Of a DNA stretch of 44,711 nt, positions 16,903 to 26,068 are shown in pieces; within the stretch, counting starts at the first letter, position 1; each line of letters starts with the position of its first letter. The notes below the pieces were generated by a model that ran no database searches, was not told the origin of the DNA, and saw only the letters and a program-made list of their open reading frames with translations. The DNA is taken from contig JAKFVC010000017.1 of NCBI GenBank assembly GCA_021732415.1, positions 1-44,711 of the forward strand, written 5' to 3'. The position numbers and the translations under genes were made by a program. This stretch comes from Planctomycetaceae bacterium (GTDB lineage: Bacteria > Planctomycetota > Planctomycetia > Planctomycetales > Planctomycetaceae).

Positions 16903-19020
16903 ATGCCGCCAGCGCCTGCGATCACTGCGCGCCGTTCGACCACTGCCAGCCTGGGATTCCTATTCCCCATGCTGCTGTGCGCGTCCGTGCTGGTGATCAT
17001 CGCGCCGTTGCCGGCCATGTTGCTGGACCTCCTGCTGGCCGCCAATATCACCGCCGCGGTCCTGATTCTCCTCACCACAATCTATGTGCGACGGCCGCTG
17101 GAATTCAGTGTTTTTCCCGCGATTTTGCTCGCCACCACGTTGTCCCGACTGGTCCTGAACGTCGCCTCGACCCGGTTAGTCCTCTCGCGAGGAGCTATTG
17201 ATGGCGAACTGGCCGCGGGTGGAGTTATCCGAGCTTTCGGCGATTTTGTCGCCGGGGGGCAGATTGTCATTGGATTGATCGTGTTCGCGATCATTCTGGC
17301 GATCCAGTTCCTCGTCATTACTAAGGGAGCCACCCGCATCAGTGAAGTGGCAGCCCGCTTCGCACTCGACGGCATGCCCGGCCGACAGATGGCAATTGAT
17401 GCCGATTTGAATTCGGGGCTGATTACACTCGAACAAGCCCGCGCCCGCCGCGACGAAGTGTCGCAACAGGCTGACTTCTACGGTGCGATGGACGGTGCCA
17501 GCAAATTCGTCCGCGGCGATGCCATTGCCGGGTTGCTGATTACCGTCATCAACATCGGCGGTGGTCTGTTTATCGGCATCTTCCAGCACGGAATGCCCGT
17601 CGCTCAAGCATTGGAAGTCTTCACAAAGCTGACGATCGGTGACGGTCTGGTATCGCAGGTTCCGGCGTTTTTGATCTCTCTGGCTGCCGGATTGATTGTG
17701 ACTCGCAGTTCCACTGACAGCGACCTGCCGCAAGATGTTGTCAGCCAACTGTTCCGGCATCCCGAAGCCCTGGCGGTCTCGGCCTGTTTCCTGGTTGGTC
17801 TGTCGTTTACAGGATTGCCTGTCGCTCCGCTGTTGTTTCTCGCCGCCGTGTGTGGCGTGCTGGCCTGGTCTCAATCGCGCAGCAATGCCGCTGAGCAAGC
17901 CATGGAAGCCCTAGCGACTGCGACACCACCTGCCTCTATCGAAAACAAGTTTGAAGACCAGCTCACGGTCCATCCGCTCGAACTGGAAATTGGATATGGT
18001 CTGATTCGACTGACCGATGCGACCCCCAGCGGTGATCTGCTCAATCGCATCAACCGTATTCGGCAAAAACTGGCTCAGGAATTGGGACTGATCCTGCCGA
18101 GCGTGCGGATCGGCGACAATCTGCGGCTGAAACCACACCAATATCGCATCAAGCTGCACGGTATTCCGATCGCCACCGGCGATGCTTACGCCGACCGCTG
18201 CCTGGCCATCAATACCGATTCCGTGTCGGGAGACCTCCCTGGAATTCCCGGTGTCGATCCCGCCTTCCAGCGACCGGCCGTCTGGATTGAACCGGCCGAA
18301 CGCGAACACGCCATCGAACTGGGCTATCACGTGGTCGAAGCGGCTCCGGTCGTGGTCACGCATCTCACCGAAGTCATCCGCCGGCATAGCGATGAACTAC
18401 TGTCGCAACAACAAGTTCATCAGTTGCTGGAACGCTTGAAAAAACAGAGCCCGCGAGTCGTCGATGATCTGATCCCCGGGACGATGAAAGTCGCCCAGGT
18501 CCATCAAATCTTGATCAATCTGCTCCGCGAACGGGTCACCATTCGCAATCTGGAAACAATCCTCGAAACGCTCGCCAACCATGCCGGACGGACGCAGGAT
18601 CTCGGCCGACTGACCGAATGTGTGCGAGTCGGTCTGCGTCGTACAATCTGCCAGCAGTTCCGAGATTCCCAAGGCAATTTGCGGGTCGTCACCCTCGAAC
18701 CTGAACTGGAAGATTTGTTACTGCAAAGCCTGTCCGCACAGCACGGTGACGAGATCACACTACTGTTGACTCCCCGCACCGTTGAAGCCGTCCAACAATC
18801 GATCGACTTTGAACTTGCTCAGCTCACGCTGCCCGGCCATGCACCGGTCGTCCTGTGCAGCCCCGCCTTACGAGCTTGCCTGCGACAACTCATCTCGGCG
18901 ACCAGCCCTGCCGCTACTGTCCTCAGCCTGTCTGAAATCACGCCTGATACGAAAGTCCTGATCCACGGTCGCGTGTCCCTGCACGCGATTCAGGACGCCC
19001 CGCTCGTCACCAGCCGCTAA
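16903..19020 (+). CDS. flhA: Flagellar export gate protein FlhA
   Basis: FlhA forms the nonameric ring of the flagellar type III export gate in the inner membrane, using the proton gradient to drive export. The 705 residues are normal. About eight membrane helices lie within residues 18-330. The family signature, RISEVAARFALDGMPGRQMA with DADLNSG, is near residues 145-172, and VNVASTR-like and NIGGG loops are present. The C-terminal cytoplasmic part (about 340-705), which binds chaperone-substrate complexes, is complete. A GGAGG site precedes the ATG. It starts a run flhA-flhF-flhG in the same direction, with a 42-base gap to flhF. The wider similarity to non-flagellar type III gates is noted, but flhF/flhG neighbours favour flagella. 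Confidence 0.96.
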   Translation: MPPAPAITARRSTTASLGFLFPMLLCASVLVIIAPLPAMLLDLLLAANITAAVLILLTTIYVRRPLEFSVFPAILLATTLSRLVLNVASTRLVLSRGAIDGELAAGGVIRAFGDFVAGGQIVIGLIVFAIILAIQFLVITKGATRISEVAARFALDGMPGRQMAIDADLNSGLITLEQARARRDEVSQQADFYGAMDGASKFVRGDAIAGLLITVINIGGGLFIGIFQHGMPVAQALEVFTKLTIGDGLVSQVPAFLISLAAGLIVTRSSTDSDLPQDVVSQLFRHPEALAVSACFLVGLSFTGLPVAPLLFLAAVCGVLAWSQSRSNAAEQAMEALATATPPASIENKFEDQLTVHPLELEIGYGLIRLTDATPSGDLLNRINRIRQKLAQELGLILPSVRIGDNLRLKPHQYRIKLHGIPIATGDAYADRCLAINTDSVSGDLPGIPGVDPAFQRPAVWIEPAEREHAIELGYHVVEAAPVVVTHLTEVIRRHSDELLSQQQVHQLLERLKKQSPRVVDDLIPGTMKVAQVHQILINLLRERVTIRNLETILETLANHAGRTQDLGRLTECVRVGLRRTICQQFRDSQGNLRVVTLEPELEDLLLQSLSAQHGDEITLLLTPRTVEAVQQSIDFELAQLTLPGHAPVVLCSPALRACLRQLISATSPAATVLSLSEITPDTKVLIHGRVSLHAIQDAPLVTSR

Positions 19021-19062
19021 TCCCATCCAGCTTCTTCCCCTGCCCTAGGAAGCCGCGAAGCC

Positions 19063-20400
19063 ATGACCGAAGTCAGAACATTTCGAGCCCCCACGATGCA
19101 AGCCGCGATGGACGTCGTGCGCCGCGAATTTGGGCCGGAAGCGGTGATCCTGCACACCCGGGAAACGGCCGCGTCCAAAATCTGGCCGTGGTCTCGACGA
19201 GACGCCGCAGTCGAAGTCACCGCCGGCCGCGACGTGTTTTCCACATCGCGGTCCGATGCTCATCGACTACCCGTCGCGAAACCCGCCACAGTCGCCACTC
19301 CCTTTACCATTGGCGAGATGAAATTCGAACCCGTCCGCGTGGCCCCCCCGTTGGAGACTCCACGAGTCCCCCGGTCTCAAGCCGCTCGACAACCGGTGAT
19401 CCAGGGACTGGCGAGTGCCCCTAGAATCAGCGCTCCGATCATCACGCAAACACGGTCGTTCTCTTCCGCCAGCAATCGAGCGGCCGGGAATACCAACGTC
19501 GCCAGCCTGGCCTCGCAATCCGATATGGCCCAGCAGGTCCTCGCACTGCAAAACCTGTTGCAACAGCTGACCGCCCGCCTGGAGCCCGATCGCACCAGCA
19601 TTCCGACAGAACTGTTTCCTGTTTACACCCGTTTGATTGATGCCGAAGTTCCCGAAGAGACGGCGCGGCAATTGACTATCCGCCTGAAGCGAGAATTCCC
19701 GCAGGCCAACTGGTCAGACGCCACCCAGGCCCCCGCCCTGCTATCAGGATTGGTGGAGCGCGATCTGCGATGTACGGGGGCCATCCGCACCATCCCCAAT
19801 CGTCGTAAGGTCGTCGCTCTGGTCGGCCCGACAGGCGTTGGCAAGACGACCACGATCGCCAAGCTGGCCGCCAACTTCAAACTACGGGCTGGTCTCCGCG
19901 TGGGATTAGTGACAGTTGACACCTATCGCATCGCAGCCGTCGATCAACTGCGAACTTACGCCGAGATCATCGATATCCCCATGAAGGTGGTCTCCGGCCC
20001 GCGCGACATGCCGCGGGTCTTAAGCGAAATGGCCGACCTGGATCTGATCCTGATCGATACTGCCGGCCGCAGTCCCGCCGACGAACTGCAAGTGCAGGAA
20101 CTCAAGAACCTATTGGCCGAAGGACCCGTCGACGAAGTCCACCTGGTCCTCAGCCTGGCAGCCAGCACCCGCTCATTGATCAACACGGCCAGGCAATTCT
20201 CAGGCGTCCGCACCAGTTCGATGATTCTGACAAAGCTCGATGAATCACCGGGTCTGGGACAATTGCTAGCCGCCCTCCCCGAGTTGCCCTTCCCGATCAG
20301 CTATCTCACGACCGGCCAGAACGTTCCGGACGACATTGAACCAGCGGTCGCATCCAGATTGGCACGATTGGTCCTAGGGATGGAAACACTGCGAGTTTAG
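19063..20400 (+). CDS. flhF: Flagellar biosynthesis GTPase FlhF
   Basis: FlhF is an SRP-family GTPase that marks the site and number of flagella, working with FlhG. The 445 residues comprise an N-terminal B domain (MTEVRTFRAPTMQAAM), a long poorly conserved linker (about 60-150), the N domain and the G domain. The G domain has Walker A GPTGVGKT (255-262), DTYRIAA, the DTAGR motif, and the TKLDE guanine-specificity motif. Spacing from flhA is 42 bases and the upstream region is pyrimidine-rich. Length and motifs show an intact gene. Confidence 0.95.
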   Translation: MTEVRTFRAPTMQAAMDVVRREFGPEAVILHTRETAASKIWPWSRRDAAVEVTAGRDVFSTSRSDAHRLPVAKPATVATPFTIGEMKFEPVRVAPPLETPRVPRSQAARQPVIQGLASAPRISAPIITQTRSFSSASNRAAGNTNVASLASQSDMAQQVLALQNLLQQLTARLEPDRTSIPTELFPVYTRLIDAEVPEETARQLTIRLKREFPQANWSDATQAPALLSGLVERDLRCTGAIRTIPNRRKVVALVGPTGVGKTTTIAKLAANFKLRAGLRVGLVTVDTYRIAAVDQLRTYAEIIDIPMKVVSGPRDMPRVLSEMADLDLILIDTAGRSPADELQVQELKNLLAEGPVDEVHLVLSLAASTRSLINTARQFSGVRTSSMILTKLDESPGLGQLLAALPELPFPISYLTTGQNVPDDIEPAVASRLARLVLGMETLRV

Positions 20401-20404
20401 GTCC

Positions 20405-20490
20405 ATGGGAGGGTGAGGCTCCTGCCGAACCGCAAGCGTCATTCGGCTCTCGATAGACTATGCGGTTCGGCAGGAGCCTCACCCTCCCAT
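20405..20490. repeat. Perfect 30-base inverted repeat between flhF and flhG
   Basis: The arms 20405-20434 (ATGGGAGGGTGAGGCTCCTG...) and 20461-20490 are exact reverse complements separated by 26 bases. A transcript from flhF would form a very stable hairpin here, upstream of the flhG start at 20587. No U-run follows, so a classical terminator is unlikely. A second dispersed palindrome (GGCTTACGCCGCCCGGCTCG family) is at 20517-20546. Confidence 0.92.
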
Positions 20491-20516
20491 CAACCGTCAA
20501 GAAACAACGAAGAATC

Positions 20517-20546
20517 CGGGGGCTTACGCCGCCCGGCTCGCCTGGC
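20517..20546. repeat. Intergenic repeat related to 489-525
   Basis: The sequence reads CCGGGGGCTTACGCCGCCCGG and continues into GCTCGCC. It is the reverse-complement relative of the palindrome at 489-525. It is a shortened copy lacking the outer stem on one side. Confidence 0.6.
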
Positions 20547-20586
20547 CAATTTGTATTGCTCGTCCCGTTACCGAAAGCCCACCATC

Positions 20587-21474
20587 ATGCCCGATCAAGC
20601 CACCATCCTGCGAGGTCTGATGGAACGGCACGCCCAGCCCCAGGCTCGGCCGGAGAGTGCCGCATCGAAAACGGGAACGCGCTGCTTGACGATCGCCAGC
20701 GGCAAGGGTGGCGTCGGCAAGAGTCACATCGCTCTCAATCTCGCGGTGCAACTGTCGAAAGCGGGACGCTCTGTTTGTCTGCTCGATGCGAACCCCGGAC
20801 CGGGAAATCTCGAATTGATGTGCGGACTCAATGGCTACTGGAATCTGAAACATGTCGCCACCGGAGCCCGCCGTGTCGCGGATGTGGCATTAGAGGGCCC
20901 GCAAGGCATCCACATCCTGAGCGGTGCCGCGGAACTACTCGATTCACCGTTTCGTTCGCCGACAGCCTCCCAATTGCACATCTGGCACGAAGTCTCGGAG
21001 TTCCTCAATCACTATAAGTACGTCATCATCGACACGGCCAGCGGAGACCAGCCGGTCACCCGTCGCCTGATGCAGGCGGCAGACTGCACGTGGCTCGTGA
21101 CGACGCCCGAACTCACCGCGATTGCCGATGCGTATAGTCTGGTCAAGTCGTGTGCAGCTCAAGGTCCGCTGCCGCAGATTGAAGTCCTCGTCAATCGTTC
21201 CGAGTCGGCCGTTCAAGCCCGTGAGATCATCGAACGGATGCAGCAGACGGCACGCAACTTCTTACAACAAGAAATCTACTCCGCCGGTTATCTGCCGCAA
21301 GACGCCAGCGTCGCCGCAGCGGTAACTCAGCGGCAACCGTTCGTGCTGGCTAATCCCAAGTCGGCAGCAGCCCAAGCCATCAGCCAACTCGCGACACAAT
21401 GGACGAAACGCACAGTTGAAAGTCATTCCACATTTACACATCGCATGACGGGTCAGTCCCGTCGTGCCGCGTAA
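20587..21474 (+). CDS. flhG: MinD/ParA-type ATPase FlhG (FleN/YlxH-like)
   Basis: A 295-residue P-loop ATPase of the MinD/ParA family. The deviant Walker A KGGVGKS (40-46) carries the signature Lys. Other family elements are LLDANPGPGNLELM for Walker A' and IIDTASGDQP for Walker B. Next to flhF it should control flagellar number and placement. The ATG at 20587 is chosen because the region upstream of it is repeat DNA (20405-20546). A longer frame from 20413 would translate those palindromes. The ribosome binding site is weak, so the start is not certain. Confidence 0.92.
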   Translation: MPDQATILRGLMERHAQPQARPESAASKTGTRCLTIASGKGGVGKSHIALNLAVQLSKAGRSVCLLDANPGPGNLELMCGLNGYWNLKHVATGARRVADVALEGPQGIHILSGAAELLDSPFRSPTASQLHIWHEVSEFLNHYKYVIIDTASGDQPVTRRLMQAADCTWLVTTPELTAIADAYSLVKSCAAQGPLPQIEVLVNRSESAVQAREIIERMQQTARNFLQQEIYSAGYLPQDASVAAAVTQRQPFVLANPKSAAAQAISQLATQWTKRTVESHSTFTHRMTGQSRRAA

Positions 21475-22032
21475 GAGAAGATGTCACTTATCTCCCCCCT
21501 CGCCCTGGTACTCCAGGGCGAGGGGAGCAAGTTTTACCTACTACTCAACGCAGCCAACCCAATCCAACTATAACCACCGTCTGTTGGGCCATTCGCTATC
21601 AACAAATGTTAAACCGGGCCGTTTTTTAGTCCTTGGCAAGATCTTCCTTAAACAACGATTTGATTAAATTCTCCGTCCGCAAATGCCGATATTAAAATAT
21701 ACGGGACAAAACCGACGCTGCATTTTCCAGCCGACCATGGCCGGGACTGCAGACAGGTCTGTCTCCATGGGTCACGAAATGCACGATCCGTCCTGATCGC
21801 CCGAGTGCGATGCGGACAATTGGGCAAATTAGCGACGGCTTTGCGGATCGAACAGCCGCCAGTTCCCCCGAGCTGGCAGTCGCGTCCACAGTGATGAAAC
21901 ATCCATACCGATTCCAACTGCTGGCTGCTCAGCCAACCCCGTTGCGAATCAACGTATATGGACTGCGACAACGCCTGATATCCACACAAGTCGACGCCAC
22001 GATTTGCCACTGAGTCAACCACGGAGGGTTGT
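21475..22032. other. Intergenic region flhG to fliA
   Basis: The 558 bases include a family A palindrome (21492-21527) followed by GCAAGTTTT, which could act as a terminator for the flhAFG unit. No convincing gene is visible; opposing frames at 21648-22112 and 21810-22013 lack protein-like features. The fliA promoter must lie in the right half, but I could not identify it. Confidence 0.5.
21492..21527. repeat. Palindromic repeat, family A, middle copy
   Basis: CTCGCCCTGGTACTCCAGGGCGAG forms an almost perfect hairpin, more symmetrical than the copies at 1-38 and 44665-44702. It sits just after flhG and may end the flagellar transcript. Confidence 0.8.
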
Positions 22033-22812
22033 ATGACAACACAGACAGAGAACGACGTCAGTGACATCTGGACGGCACTCAAGCTGGATCCTGAAAACCA
22101 GGATTTACGCAATGTCCTGATTGAGCGCTACCTTCCCTTAGTGCGTTACAATGCCGACCGCGTCTGGGCCAAGTTGCCGGACGGCGTTGACTTGAACGAT
22201 CTGATTTCTGCGGGCGTATTCGGCTTGATGGATGCCATCGAAGCTTTCGATATGACTCGCGGCGTCAAGTTCGAAACGTACTGTGTGCCGCGTATTCGCG
22301 GTGCCATGCTGGATGAACTGCGAACGATGGACTGGGTCCCCCGCCTGGTCCGCAGCAAAGCCAGCAAGATGGAAGCCGCTCGCAAGCAGGCCGAAGCCGA
22401 ATTCGGTCGTCCCCCGACCGATGGCGAAATTGCCGTCAAGCTGGAATTGCCGCTCCCCGAATTCGAAAAGATGAAGGCCGAAGCCAGTGCGGTGGGCCTC
22501 GTCAGTTTGAACAAGAAGTGGTACGAAACCGACAGCTATAAAGACGTGCGAGAAATCGATATCGTCGAAGATAGCAAAGGTGAAGATCCGACCCGCGGCA
22601 TCCAAAAGCGGGATCTGATGAAGCTGGTCACCAAGGGCCTGAACCGCAACGAACGACTCATCATCATCCTCTACTACTACGAGGAATTGACGATGAAAGA
22701 AATCGGTCAAACGCTGGGACTGAGTGAATCGCGCGTCAGCCAGATGCATTCGAGCATCGTGGCCCGCCTGAAAGATCAACTCCGCCGCCGCCGTCCTGAA
22801 TTCTCGTCATAG
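22033..22812 (+). CDS. fliA: Sigma factor of the FliA/WhiG (sigma-28) family
   Basis: A 259-residue sigma-70-family factor. Region 2 contains ERYLPLVRYNADRV and the -10 recognition stretch DLNDLISAGVFGLMDAIEAF, then FETYCVPRIRGAMLDELRTMDWVPR, the hallmark of the FliA/WhiG group. Region 3 is PTDGEIAVKLEL. Region 4 ends with the helix-turn-helix LTMKEIGQTLGLSESRVSQ. CACGGAGGG precedes the ATG. Its position behind flhA-flhF-flhG supports a flagellar role, although WhiG-like factors may serve other programmes. A clean terminator follows. No anti-sigma factor FlgM gene is visible. Confidence 0.94.
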   Translation: MTTQTENDVSDIWTALKLDPENQDLRNVLIERYLPLVRYNADRVWAKLPDGVDLNDLISAGVFGLMDAIEAFDMTRGVKFETYCVPRIRGAMLDELRTMDWVPRLVRSKASKMEAARKQAEAEFGRPPTDGEIAVKLELPLPEFEKMKAEASAVGLVSLNKKWYETDSYKDVREIDIVEDSKGEDPTRGIQKRDLMKLVTKGLNRNERLIIILYYYEELTMKEIGQTLGLSESRVSQMHSSIVARLKDQLRRRRPEFSS

Positions 22813-22848
22813 CACATTAAATAATAGTCCGACAACTTAATGCAGACA

Positions 22849-22875
22849 GGGCGAGGCAACACCTCGCCCTTTTTT
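22849..22875 (+). terminator. Intrinsic terminator after fliA
   Basis: GGGCGAGG and CCTCGCCC form an eight-base GC-rich stem with a CAACA loop, directly followed by six T residues. It lies about 37 bases after the fliA stop codon. Confidence 0.9.
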
Positions 22876-22922
22876 CGTACACCGGACACCAGGAGTCAGA
22901 AAAACGAAGACAGGGAATTTTT

Positions 22923-23030
22923 AGAACACTAATCTCCGCTAATTAACACTGATCAGAACAGAGAGAATTCAATTGAGCTCTTCTGTTGAAATAATCTGAA
23001 TTAGTGTTGATTAGCGGAGATTAGTGTTCC
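22923..23030. repeat. Intergenic inverted repeat, family D, copy 2
   Basis: Arms 22923-22950 (AGAACACTAATCTCCGC...) and 23003-23030 (...GCGGAGATTAGTGTTCC) pair nearly throughout. The 52-base centre is unlike the one in the copy at 10762-10869. It lies between two convergent genes. Confidence 0.85.
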
Positions 23031-23087
23031 AAATATTCTTCGTGTTCCTGCAATCTGGCGCGGATTGGTGATCGGGGGTCGTATGGC

Positions 23088-24464
23088 CTACGGCACTCGT
23101 CGCGTTAGCGGCAAACTGAGTCGGAAGCAGGTTTGGGCGGATTCTCGCTCCCAGGTCAGCAGGCCGCCGTGATCGATGGCGACTTGTTTGGCGAGGGCTA
23201 ATCCTAAACCGACACCTTCGGCTTTGCCCGTGACGAACGGTTCGCCCAGGGCGTCAGCCAGTTCCGCGGGGGGGCCGGGGCCGTTGTCGCGGACTTCTAT
23301 TAGGACAGCGTTCGCGAAAGTTTGTTCGCTGACTTGAAGATGAACCTCACCGGAAGGCCCTGCGGCTTCAATGGCGTTTAAGGTGAGGTTGAGAACGGCT
23401 CCTCGGAGGCCCTGAATGTCGACTACCAGACTGGGTAACCCGGCCATGGCGTGGTGTTGAAAACGGACTTGGGCATGCTCGCAAGTGGGCCCGACCAGTG
23501 CGGCGATTTCGGTGATTAATTTCGCCAGGTCGCACGGTTCGGGTGGCTTTTGTTCCTGACGGCCTAACGACAAGAAGCCTTTGATCTGCTCTTCAGTCAG
23601 TGAGAGTTGCCGCAAGGCCACGGTCAGGCTGTCGTCCGTCTGGTTGGCGCTGGTGCAGCGGCGGAGATGGATTTGAACGGCCAGTCGGGCTCCCGTCACG
23701 GCATTGCGAAGTTGATGGGCCAGTCCCCCGGCTAATTGGCCCAGTAGGCGTGAGCGTTCCGCCTGCCGGATCGTCTGTTGCATTTGCCGCAGCTGGCGGC
23801 TCATTTCGTTGACGGAGAGCGCCAGCTCGCGGATTTCGTCCTGCCGCTGGCCCGTTTCGATTTCGATGAACTCGCCCCCCGCGATCGCCGCGACTTGCGT
23901 CTGGACCGATTGAATCCGGCGACTTAAGCGCTGCGCCAACCATGCCGACAAGATCACCATCAGCAGAATGGTCGCGGCACCGACGGCCAGCGGGGGCAGT
24001 GCGGCTTCCCAGCGGGCCTGTCGCAGGCTCTGTTCCGGATAGAGGACGATCAGCGTCGTACGGTCTGCACTGGGATTGCGGACCGCCGATACGAGATAGC
24101 GTTGTCCCAGCAGCGTGAGTGCGGGGTATTTCCGCAACGAGGCGAGCTCTTCCGAGGGCGGAATCTGCTCCAGTGCCGTTCGCAACTCGTCGGTCTCGCC
24201 GATGGTTGCCGCAATGAGTTTTCCCTGGGCATCACGGACCACAAAGTCGGCACCGGACAGCCCTCGCATCTTGTCGAGGACATTCGGAGCCAGCGGGAAG
24301 CTCGACTGGCCGAGCGTCGCGATGACTTCCTGCAAATGACGCAGCGTTTGTTCTTCGCTGCGTCGCGTCGCCAGCACCGCCGAAAAAACAGCAATCAGAG
24401 TTACGGCCGCCGTCAGCAGCGCGGCGACCGGCACCAGAATCTGATTGCGAATCGGCCAGCGCAC
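23088..24464 (-). CDS. Sensor histidine kinase (HAMP, HisKA, HATPase)
   Basis: The 458-residue membrane kinase has a first membrane helix at about 10-31, an extracytoplasmic sensor of about 120 residues, and a second helix at about 158-176. HAMP follows at about 177-230. The HisKA domain carries phospho-acceptor His250 in GGLAHQLRN. The ATP-binding domain has NLTLNAIEAA, RDNGPGPP and GVGLGLALAK. The start is GTG at 24464, with GGGAG eight bases upstream. It begins 23 bases after the TerC gene, so the two are probably co-transcribed. No response regulator is adjacent; the partner must be elsewhere. Confidence 0.9.
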   Translation of the reverse strand: MRWPIRNQILVPVAALLTAAVTLIAVFSAVLATRRSEEQTLRHLQEVIATLGQSSFPLAPNVLDKMRGLSGADFVVRDAQGKLIAATIGETDELRTALEQIPPSEELASLRKYPALTLLGQRYLVSAVRNPSADRTTLIVLYPEQSLRQARWEAALPPLAVGAATILLMVILSAWLAQRLSRRIQSVQTQVAAIAGGEFIEIETGQRQDEIRELALSVNEMSRQLRQMQQTIRQAERSRLLGQLAGGLAHQLRNAVTGARLAVQIHLRRCTSANQTDDSLTVALRQLSLTEEQIKGFLSLGRQEQKPPEPCDLAKLITEIAALVGPTCEHAQVRFQHHAMAGLPSLVVDIQGLRGAVLNLTLNAIEAAGPSGEVHLQVSEQTFANAVLIEVRDNGPGPPAELADALGEPFVTGKAEGVGLGLALAKQVAIDHGGLLTWERESAQTCFRLSLPLTRRVP

Positions 24465-24487
24465 AAATCACGCTCCCGGGGCAGCTT

Positions 24488-25597
24488 CTACGCGGCCGGC
24501 TCGGTCTTATCTGCCTCATGTTCGATCTTCGGCGGCCAAATCCACGAAGCCGCCATGCATGCAAACAGAATTCCCAAGATGATCAATAACGACCAGAACG
24601 GCGGAATCTTCCACGCATGGTTGTAGTGCTCGGCCACCATCTTGGCACCGACAAACGTCAGGATGACCGACAGGCCGTACTTGAGGTAGTGGAACTGCTG
24701 CATCAAGCCGGCGAGTGCGAAGTACATGGACCGCAGTCCCATGATCGCGAACACGTTCGACGTGTAGACGATAAACGGATTCTTGGTCACGCTAAATATC
24801 GCGGGAATCGAATCGACGGCAAACACGACGTCGGTCGTCTCGACGATGCAGATCACCAGGCACAGCGGTGTTGCAAACCACTTGCCATCAATTTTGACGA
24901 AGAAATTCTTGCCGTGATACTCCGGAGACAATCGAAAGAACCGATGAAACAACCGGAAAATGATATTCTTTTCGGGATGAATGTCATCGTCGTCCCCTTT
25001 AAACATCAGCTTGAGCCCAGTGTAGACGAGGAACCCGCCGAACAAATATTGCAAATAGGGGAAATTCTCGAGCAGTGACAGACCGGCCGCGATAAAGATG
25101 CCGCGGAAGACGATCGCTCCCAGGATACCCCAGTACAACACCGTTCGCTGATAGGCAGTCGGAACTCGGAAGAACTGGAAGATCAGCACGAACACGAACA
25201 AATTGTCGACGCTCAGCATTTCTTCGACGAGGTACCCGGTGACGAAGAGGAGCGCGTTTTCGTGGGCCAATTCGGTTTTTTCGGCGGGCGTCAATTTTGG
25301 CAGAGGAGCATTGGCTACCGGTTCGGCTTCCACGTGGGGCCCGTGCTCCGGTTCTGGATGCAGGACAGCCTGGACGTGTCGAATGTCGGCCAGACTGCCG
25401 CCGGCATCGATCAACTCAAAGTAGATCGCCCCGGCAAACACCAAAGCGCTGAGGATCCAGATCACCGTCCAAGTCAGCGCATTCTTCATCGTGACGTCTT
25501 TTTCCTTGCGGTTCAAGACGCCCAGATCGAGCAGCAGCATCACGATAATAAAAATCGCAAATGCTGACCAAGCAATGACTTCGTGCGTAAATACCAT
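24488..25597 (-). CDS. TerC family integral membrane protein
   Basis: A 369-residue polytopic membrane protein of the TerC/Alx family, members of which export manganese or act in tellurite and pH stress. Two conserved acidic motifs lie in membrane helices: LSVDNLFVFVLIF and FAVDSIPAIF, matching the family. A long hydrophilic insert between early helices is rich in Pro, Glu and Ala (HPEPEHGPHVEAEP, about 75-105) and would lie outside the membrane. The ATG at 25597 has AAGGA at nine bases. No yybP-ykoY riboswitch could be confirmed upstream. A histidine kinase follows after 23 bases. Confidence 0.9.
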   Translation of the reverse strand: MVFTHEVIAWSAFAIFIIVMLLLDLGVLNRKEKDVTMKNALTWTVIWILSALVFAGAIYFELIDAGGSLADIRHVQAVLHPEPEHGPHVEAEPVANAPLPKLTPAEKTELAHENALLFVTGYLVEEMLSVDNLFVFVLIFQFFRVPTAYQRTVLYWGILGAIVFRGIFIAAGLSLLENFPYLQYLFGGFLVYTGLKLMFKGDDDDIHPEKNIIFRLFHRFFRLSPEYHGKNFFVKIDGKWFATPLCLVICIVETTDVVFAVDSIPAIFSVTKNPFIVYTSNVFAIMGLRSMYFALAGLMQQFHYLKYGLSVILTFVGAKMVAEHYNHAWKIPPFWSLLIILGILFACMAASWIWPPKIEHEADKTEPAA

Positions 25598-25866
25598 CCC
25601 AAATAATCCTTGCGAAGCAACCTTCGGCAAGACTTTGCAGCCTTCCAGATTGCCAGTAACGCTGAGGCCCGCGCGACCAGCGGCGTTCAAATGCCAACCG
25701 CTGCCCAATGTGGCAGCGGTCTCGTGTCGATTCTAACGCAAACCAAGACCAACGGGATCATCTAAATCCACGGGTTCGGTCGAAATCGGAACCCGTATCT
25801 AAGCAAACCCTCCGCACAGACACAACCCTGAGAGAATTTGTCACAACAGGAACCGGCAAACGGCAT

Positions 25867-26056
25867 CGTGGGACGGGTCTCCAGGCCCGTCCGTCCGCCT
25901 TGGAAATTGGCAGAGCATTAATCCAGGTTTCGATCGCCAGAATCTTTGTGTCCTTTGTGTTCTTCTGTTCCATTCCTTTTGAACAGAAGGTCACAAAGGA
26001 CACGAAGAAAAGAATGCCATGAAGCTGGACGGACGGGCCTGGAGACCCGTCCCACG
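25867..26056. repeat. Composite nested inverted repeat, family E copy 1
   Basis: Outer arms are 25867-25896 (CGTGGGACGGGTCTCCAGGC...) and 26027-26056, perfect reverse complements of 30 bases. Between them lies a second palindrome: CTTTGTGTCCTTTGTG near 25947 and CACAAAGGACACGAAG near 25991. The same outer arms recur at 35211-35240 and 35496-35525 around a different insert. It lies between the TerC start and the aminotransferase stop; the rest of 25598-26068 has no gene. Confidence 0.9.
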
Positions 26057-26068
26057 ATACTTCGCACT

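Noticed and set aside
20413-20586. Extended N-terminus for FlhG
   Set aside because: The extension translates the palindromic repeats; FlhG family proteins begin close to the MPDQ start.
21648-22112. Minus-strand gene overlapping the start of fliA
   Set aside because: It overlaps a certain gene and its promoter region and shows no domain or signal features.
25598-25740. yybP-ykoY manganese riboswitch upstream of the TerC-type gene
   Set aside because: I could not find the conserved core; only a simple hairpin-like stretch is visible.
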